Assembly (NCBI RefSeq): GCF_029784135.1
Contig: NC_073746.1
Coordinates: 224,267,882 to 224,331,881 of the forward strand
Source: Toxorhynchites rutilus septentrionalis
Lineage: Eukaryota; Arthropoda; Insecta; Diptera; Culicidae
DNA length: 64,000 nucleotides
Direction of reading: 5' to 3'
Of the stretch, positions 35,952-64,000 are shown piece after piece. The notes under the pieces are model-generated. The model worked only from the letters and a program-made list of their open reading frames with translations. It had not been told where the DNA came from and made no database searches. Numbering within the stretch: position 1 is the stretch's first letter; each line of letters begins with the position of its first letter. The position numbers and the translations under genes were made by a program.

Positions 35952-36437
35952 TGTTGGCGAGATTTCCCGGATCTTTTCAGCAGATCACGTATCGTTGTTG
36001 GACACAGCTAAAAGCTGTAAATATATGTTTTATTTATTCATTCCTTTTATAACTTAACCTCTGTCTACTCACACTTCGTATCCGTTCTATCTGACCAACA
36101 ATTTCTTCCTTCTTCTATGCCCTTAAATTCTTTTCTTTCTAGCCTACAATAATTTAAATCATTCGATCATTCAATATTACGCAGTTCAAACTACTTACAA
36201 TCGATTTGGTGGCAAAGAGATGATACGATTTTGGATTTTTCAATTCCAATAAATTCACTTTGTTATCTTTTCTCTGATTACACTTTGTTTTTCTTTTGAT
36301 ATTTTTTGACATTTTATTTTCTTCTTATTCTTTTCTAAACATCCTTCATTCAGCATCCTTCATTATCGTGGTCCATCTAAATGGTCCATTGCTCTCGCCG
36401 AGGGGGCTTTCCATGGCCGGCCAAAGAAGCCGTAACA
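35952..36437 (-). repeat. 5' LTR of the BEL element
   Basis: This 486-bp LTR is nearly identical to the 29,622 copy. In the element's orientation it would hold the promoter and transcript start. I could not identify a clear primer-binding site in the 20 bp between it and the ATG. Confidence 0.95.
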
Positions 36438-36442
36438 ATGAG

Positions 36443-36612
36443 GTTTTGAGAAAATATGTGATCCGCCATTTTGTAGCGGCCACCATCTTGGATTTTCAAG
36501 ATCATGAAATACGCCGTTTTATAATGACTACAGAGATAAATGTGTGTTCCAAATTTCAGATCAATCGGTCAACAGGGGTCAAATTTCTATTAATGTGGGT
36601 CAGCGCTACAAA
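36443..36612. repeat. Right part of the element split by BEL
   Basis: TTTTGAGAAAATATGTGATCC and GCCATTTTGTAGCGGCCACCAT continue the repeat of 28,735-29,616. They are followed by CAGATCAATCGGTCAACAGGGG and ATTAATGTGGGTCAGCGC, which lead into the 8-bp satellite. Confidence 0.75.
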
Positions 36613-37185
36613 CTACAAACATACAAACATACAAACATACAAACATACAAACATACAAACATACAAACATACAAACATACAAACATACAAACATACAAAC
36701 ATACAAACATACAAACATACAAACATACAAACATACAAACATACAAACATACAAACATACAAACATACAAACATACAAACATACAAACATACAAACATAC
36801 AAACATACAAACATACAAACATACAAACATACAAACATACAAACATACAAACATACAAACATACAAACATACAAACATACAAACATACAAACATACAAAC
36901 ATACAAACATACAAACATACAAACATACAAACATACAAACATACAAACATACAAACATACAAACATACAAACATACAAACATACAAACATACAAACATAC
37001 AAACATACAAACATACAAACATACAAACATACAAACATACAAACATACAAACATACAAACATACAAACATACAAACATACAAACATACAAACATACAAAC
37101 ATACAAACATACAAACATACAAACATACAAACATACAAACATACAAACATACAAACATACAAACATACAAACATACAAACATACA
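36613..37185. repeat. (ACATACAA)n satellite, about 72 copies
   Basis: This is an 8-bp unit repeated with no variant that I could see over about 570 bp. It forms the tail of the dispersed element to its left. Because 8 is not a multiple of 3, all frames give periodic peptides; these are not genes. Such homogeneity suggests recent expansion, or assembly collapse or extension. Confidence 0.95.
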
Positions 37186-37925
37186 GAAATCCTGCGAGGG
37201 TGACTGTGACGGGGCGCGCGTCAAGTTGGAGGGCGCTTCCTAATCGGTTCACGTCTCGACAGGTAAACGGATACTGCCGCGGAACAGCAAAAGGCCTACC
37301 TGACAACGCCTGATCGTGGCCTGGATGGAGGAACACCGCGAACATTTCGAAGGAACGAGCATCAAGGATGAAGCCACGATCAAAATGGTGAATACCCCAC
37401 GAGAGTAGCTGTGACGGAGTGCGCGTCAGGTTGGAGGGCACTGCCTAATCGGCGCTCCGTTGGGAAGAGAAATCCTGCGAGGGTGACTGTGACGGGGCGC
37501 GCGTCAAGTTGGAGGGCGCTTCCTAATCGGTTCACGTCTCGACAGGTGAGAAACCCCGCGAGGGTGGCTGTGACGGGTTGCGCGTCAAGTAGGAGGGCAA
37601 TTCCTAATCGGTTCACGTCTCGACGGGTAAATTCAAAATGCCTGCGAAGAGGACATCAGCGCAGTGGAATTAATAACGAATGGAAAGAAAAAAATATTGA
37701 GAAAAAGGGAAGGACAACGCTAGTTAGCGTTGAAAACTCGAGAAGTGCATGAGCACAGCCGCCCCCTGAAGTAGTCGCCTAGATGTGGTCCCAGGGGGAA
37801 TAAGGCAACGAGTAGAGGGCTTGGTTTTTGTGGGTGCGATCCCCACTCGACGTCTGGGTTAACCCTTCCCAGGTAAGGCTGGTAAAGCGTTCCTCACCTC
37901 TTAAAAAAAAAAAAAAAAAAAAAAA
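37186..37925 (+). mobile_element. GC-rich non-autonomous retroelement inserted in the satellite
   Basis: The two flanks are the same 8-bp satellite. The insert starts with GC-rich tandem units of about 80 bp (GAAATCCTGCGAGGGTGAC..GACAGGT). Copies at 37,186 and 37,469 look identical over 79 bp, with diverged copies at about 37,390 and 37,548. It then has an ATG (ATGCCTGCGAAGAGG) that stops after a few codons, a tRNA-like block (GGGTGCGATCCCCACTC) and a terminal run of 23 A (37,903-37,925). GC-rich 5' repeats plus a 3' A-tail resemble an internally deleted LINE such as RTE types. The tRNA-like block leaves a SINE origin open. Confidence 0.65.
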
Positions 37926-38069
37926 CATACAAACATACAAACATACAAACATACAAACATACAAACATACAAACATACAAACATACAAACATACAAACAT
38001 ACAAACATACAAACATACAAACATACAAACATACAAACATACAAACATACAAACATACAAACATACAAA
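37926..38069. repeat. (ACATACAA)n satellite, right part, about 18 copies
   Basis: This continues the 8-bp satellite of 36,613-37,185 after the inserted A-tailed element, and ends at CAAATCGGATTCGG. Confidence 0.95.
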
Positions 38070-38883
38070 TCGGATTCGGATTCTATAGCAAATTCAAATT
38101 GAAACGTTTTTGCAGTTGAGTTATTAACTAAAGAAAAAGTTAATGAAGAGAAAAAGATCAAATCACTTACACCCCTTTGCTTCTGAGCCCCTCAACTATC
38201 TTCATAATTGATACTATTGGCGCTTTCCGTTTTGTGATTTTAATGTATTATTTCATGATAAACAATTTTATGGGTGAACTGTAAATTTCTATGACATGCA
38301 AATATATTACAGACAATGATTTTCGAAGCAGTTGTAACTTTCCTGTTTGTGGTCCGATCGTAACTAAAATTTGACGACCTCTCGTTATTTACTACTCCGG
38401 TCACCTTTACGTAACGCAAATCGTATACTTAACACAGCAAGTAACACGACCCCCACCCGTAACGTAATTTGTTAATTACTAGGAACACGTATTTAACTGA
38501 CGCTTCAATAATTTGGTATTTGGTTCGACAAAGACAGAAATATATCAAAAAACATTAGCAAGTAAAAACGTTAGTTATTCTAACCAGAATTATGTAGTTT
38601 ATATAAATCAAATCAAACTTTGGTACTGATATGTATCGAAGAATTCTGAATATGTCTGTTATTAAAAAATAAAGTTTTACATTTTCTCCAAATACTTGCT
38701 TTGAAATTTGGTTTGGTACTGCATATTCTCATGGAGTGGGTCAATGATCCTAATGTTGATTGAAGCTTGTAATCAAAACCAATATTCCTAAAAAAAACAA
38801 TGTCATTTGTTTCCAGCAAATTAAACACTATCACCATAGTATCCCTCTTTAATTGATGAGCCTATGAACATTTTTTTCCACAG
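38070..38883 (+). other. Intron upstream of the first coding exon of ace-1
   Basis: It is AT-rich with only short frames. It ends in ACATTTTTTTCCACAG (AG at 38,882-38,883), a strong 3' splice site. At least one upstream non-coding exon is therefore expected, and it was not located. No promoter could be placed. Confidence 0.5.
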
Positions 38884-38896
38884 ACTTCTCCAAGCC

Positions 38897-60807
<21,911 letters not shown>

Positions 60808-63800
60808 TTTCTCTATTTTGTTATGCTTACAATATCAGTTAAGAGAAAGATGAACTAGAATGCATCAATACTACTACTATTAATGATAATAAAAGTAATG
60901 ATAATTGAAATGAAAACAATAAGACCGTACTATTCAGATTTTCTCAGTAATTTATCGATTCGAGGCGAACGATTCCCTTTGTGACGATCGTATGGTTAAG
61001 TTTAATTATTTTTCAATGATATTATGTAAGCGACGGTGATAATTTACTACTCATGAAACTCACAAAAAACTTCCTGTTATGAATTGTGATGAAAGTTTCG
61101 CTTAAACCCTTTAACCCATAAAAGTTACTTAATTTTTAGAAAAGGGAATTTTTGAACAAATCTTACAGCTACTAGGAACAAGTGAAAACTAAAACCAGCT
61201 CAGTAATTTCAAAGAGAGATTGCTTTTAAAATCAAATATGAAGGAAATGTCTTTATAAATTTCAGATCAATATGAGAAAAATTCACGATACAATAAATCC
61301 GACACACCTAATTCTCGAAATCAATAAGTTACGTTATTGAATTTTGAACAAACTTTCTATTTGAGCCACATTAAGCCGTTGTTATACAAGACATATATAG
61401 AATGAACGGCGCGAAACGATGATGAAATGGAATTGTAGAAGACATTTGCAACACACATTAGGCAACAATAGTCAATGTTAGATTACCTTAACCTAGAGCA
61501 TTAAAATTCAGAATGCGGATAACACCTTCAAAATAATCGAAACAAGATAAAACTGAAAACATATCATTATATTATGCAACTTCGTTGTATGCTATTGACA
61601 GAAAAGAAGAAAAACAAATGAAATCACCCAAGTGTAGTTAAATATTTCTATACAATTTATGGTGGCCAATTTTAATACGATAAAAAAATGCTAGTTGGGA
61701 GAAACAAAACAACTAAAAAAGGTAAATGAAATGAATAAAGGGAAACCTCTGTGTACCCAATTTCTTTAGCTGCGAGAAAGAAGTTTGAAAAATCTTCTAT
61801 ACAATATTAAGACTAAGAGTATAGTAGAAACACATTAGAATACAAAAGAAAAAAATAACAAAACGCTATAAAAAATATAATATAAATGAAACAAATGCGA
61901 CTGTGTTTAGGCTGCGACGTTTGGATGTTGAATTTCTTTACTAGTTGCACTCATTCTCTCAAAACACTAGAAGATTGTAGTGTATCATTGAAGTGTATCA
62001 TTTTATTTCTAAAATATTAAGCTTTACCCAACAAAAAAAGTATTGTGATTATTTCATATGCAAAGATGTCATGAAATTTAATATTTATCAAAATTTATCT
62101 CACCGAAAGTTTGCTAGCTTGATAAAAGCTATCTTCTGAAATTATGAATTTGTTCACTGTTTCTTCTATATTAACAACTCTATTACACAACAGAAACACG
62201 CTGAAATTTAGTTTTGGTAAAAACCTAAACTTCAAATTTATGGTCCACTTCAATGTAATTACAGTGAGTCAATAATGAGTTAGGGAAGTATGATTAGGTT
62301 ACTGCCGCCTCAGTTCTTAATTCGGCTATTATATCTACGTCTCACAGTATTCATTTCGTCATTTTGAAATTAAAACCGAAAAGGCAGCGGCAGCGGTGAT
62401 CACAAACTTCTGCGTTAGTTACATACGTACATACGTTACATACGCGTCTTGATATTCTAGTCCCCTAAAACTCAAATTAAATCAGTATTCTATGTTCATA
62501 TTATCATATAATTTTGTTTTTCATTTTGTGTCGGGCAACTTTCGGTGAATACGGACCAATTTTTGAACAATATAAGCTAAACCTGTGAATGATCTGTGAG
62601 CTATTCGTATGTTTAATCAATATACAATTGTATTACTTGAAAAAGCAATGCTGCTATTTATCGCTTCTCAGTTCTTGGGAATCTCATTCGGCCTCTGATA
62701 ATATAAACTGAAACAGACCATCCAGTTATGTTGCCATTTGTTCGCTTATGATCTTGCAGGTGTATGTTTCTAAGAGATAGAAAGAGAGATAGTCAAATAA
62801 TTTTTTTTGTGAGCAAAACCACGGAAAAGCAGTGAGTACAAAAATTACAAAGCAAACAGTGTTAGTTTCAACTCAAAGTAGAAAAAAATTGGCGTCCCAG
62901 TAAATTGAATTTACCACACAAGTTACAAGAATAAGAGTTGGTTTAAGAGCAACTGAAATGAGAGACGGAATATATTACCATTTGTTTTCGTAATTTCCAA
63001 GGTTAAGATTTATAGCACCCAAAACAATTTATCAAACAAATTAAACATCTCTTTAATACAACGGAATCAACGATTGCTAAAATAACCAATAAAAAAACAG
63101 CTATAATTTAAGTTGAACATAAGCCGATGAAAATCGTTTAACGTAAGTAATGGACAAAATTAAAATAAAAACTAGTTCAGATAAGTAATATAAGTGAAGA
63201 GAAAGGAGATTGGAATAAAAATGTTCATAACACATATCATTTAATCTTAGAATGTATAATCATTTTAGGAAACAAATATTTTAATTAAAAATATCTAACA
63301 TAAATAGCGGAGATGTAAAATTAAACGGAACGCCACGTGAGTAAAAAGAGCAGGAATACGCTTCTTCAAATTGATATTATTGTTTACTTTTGCACATTAA
63401 AAGAGACTATGTATTTATATGTTAACTTTCATTGCCTTGGTGCAAGTGATAATTTAGAAGGTATAATATTTTCAAACATCAGAAATCCATTTCTTAAATA
63501 TATGTCAACCTGTTTATGAGCACATGTTCACTGATGAAACATAGCATAACAACAAGTTTTGGTACGCCTACCAATATTATAGTTCACCGCTCACTTTCCA
63601 ATAAAATGCTTTCAGAATCCTACTCAGAAGATCCCACACGTAGCTTCTTTTGACTAAAGTGGCATAAACTATATCTGGCCTAACGATATCAAACATCAGA
63701 CCTGCACACAAATATTACTCTTATTAATGCTTTCATTAAGTAGAGCGATGAATTTTATTGAATAAAAAAATATTATCAACTCTCCAACTCTCCGAAGTCA

Positions 63801-64000
63801 AGAAAACAATTAAAGCAGCATTTAATTAAGCCCATGAATATTACAATGTACGAACTATTTATGGGATAATAACAAATAGTTTTACTAAATTAAAGCAAAT
63901 AGTTTATTTTTGTTACCAATTTCTTCTTATACAAAACAAATGAAGTTTCTGCTATATTCATTATTTATTATAATAGATTTATAATGATTATACATATTAG
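60808..64000 (+). other. ace-1 3' UTR and downstream AT-rich sequence
   Basis: There are no coding frames of note. AATAAA occurs at 61,292-61,297 and 61,734-61,739, either of which could be a polyadenylation signal; the true end cannot be chosen from sequence alone. The stretch is unusually free of transposon text compared with the rest of the window. Confidence 0.45.

Larger units (their letters stand above)
29622..36437 (-). mobile_element. BEL/Pao LTR retrotransposon, structurally complete
   Basis: Two direct LTRs (29,622-30,090 and 35,952-36,437) bound a 5.9-kb internal region with gag, protease, RT, RNase H and integrase in one minus-strand frame. LTR ends are TG..CA in the element's orientation. 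The target duplication ATGAG lies at 29,617-29,621 and 36,438-36,442. The order Gag-PR-RT-RH-IN with DUF1759 and DUF1758-type segments identifies BEL/Pao. The LTRs look almost identical apart from a 17-bp deletion in the 29,622 copy, so the insertion appears young. It landed inside a tandem-repeat element. Confidence 0.95.

Noticed and set aside
36590..37441. Open frames of 190-315 codons reading repeated YKHTNIQT or VCLYVCMF
   Set aside because: They are frames through the 8-bp satellite (ACATACAA)n, open in all registers only because the unit lacks stops; not genes.
36613..38069. Regular short repeats resembling a CRISPR array
   Set aside because: The unit is 8 bp with no spacers, in a eukaryotic genome; simple satellite.
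38864..38896. Upstream in-frame ATG for ace-1
   Set aside because: It precedes a strong splice acceptor (CCACAG at 38,878-38,883), so it is intronic; the conserved start is MEIRG at 38,897.

Overview
The window is mosquito nuclear DNA, most likely from an Aedes-type culicine. Its only clearly recognisable host gene is ace-1, the synaptic acetylcholinesterase. It lies on the plus strand from 38,897 (start codon) to 60,807 (stop) in six coding exons. Two very large introns (about 9.2 and 10.3 kb) and three small ones (70-93 bp) separate them. From memory, the predicted protein is close to published culicine AChE1. The oxyanion-hole glycine 119 is encoded by GGA, the codon known from Aedes. The rest is AT-rich, gene-poor and packed with transposable elements, as expected of a large Aedes-like genome.

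Layout. Positions 1-2,110 hold a decayed DD37E Tc1/mariner transposase in two pieces around a non-LTR fragment. From 2,700 to 6,900 there are a tRNA-derived SINE, a small MITE, a perfect hairpin and a mariner remnant. From 6,916 to 11,202 lies a 5'-truncated LOA/I-type retrotransposon (endonuclease, reverse transcriptase, RNase H) with a 3' A-tail and a candidate 9-bp target duplication. From 11,777 to 14,506 a long inverted-repeat element encloses a higher-order tandem array of a 220-bp unit; that unit also occurs alone at 21,181 with a clean 10-bp duplication. From 14,660 to 22,600 an AT-microsatellite-associated repeat family recurs. A 37-codon candidate exon of unknown identity is on the minus strand at 19,175-19,285. 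From 22,700 to 28,700 there are a SINE, a TTAA MITE, a mariner remnant, a 1.08-kb palindromic element and another TIR element. From 29,622 to 36,437 there is a structurally complete BEL/Pao LTR retrotransposon with near-identical LTRs and an ATGAG duplication; its single long frame has two stops and one frameshift. It is followed by an 8-bp satellite (about 72 perfect-looking copies) split by a GC-rich non-autonomous retroelement.

Within ace-1, intron 1 carries a TTAA MITE, a DD37E fragment, a nearly intact DD37E element and a decayed mariner. The last intron carries a DD34D mariner with a SINE nested inside, a hAT-like MITE, another DD37E fragment, RTE-type debris and a mariner deletion derivative split by a pogo-like element. 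None of these insertions touches an ace-1 exon or splice site. The three classical target-site resistance codons (119, 290, 331) are wild type.

The most interesting observations are an in-frame 60-bp optional intron inside ace-1, the GGA codon at position 119, several nested insertions that can be dated relative to one another, and the higher-order array built from a mobile 220-bp unit. I saw no convincing novel multi-gene system. All family assignments come from reading translated motifs by eye; no database search was run.
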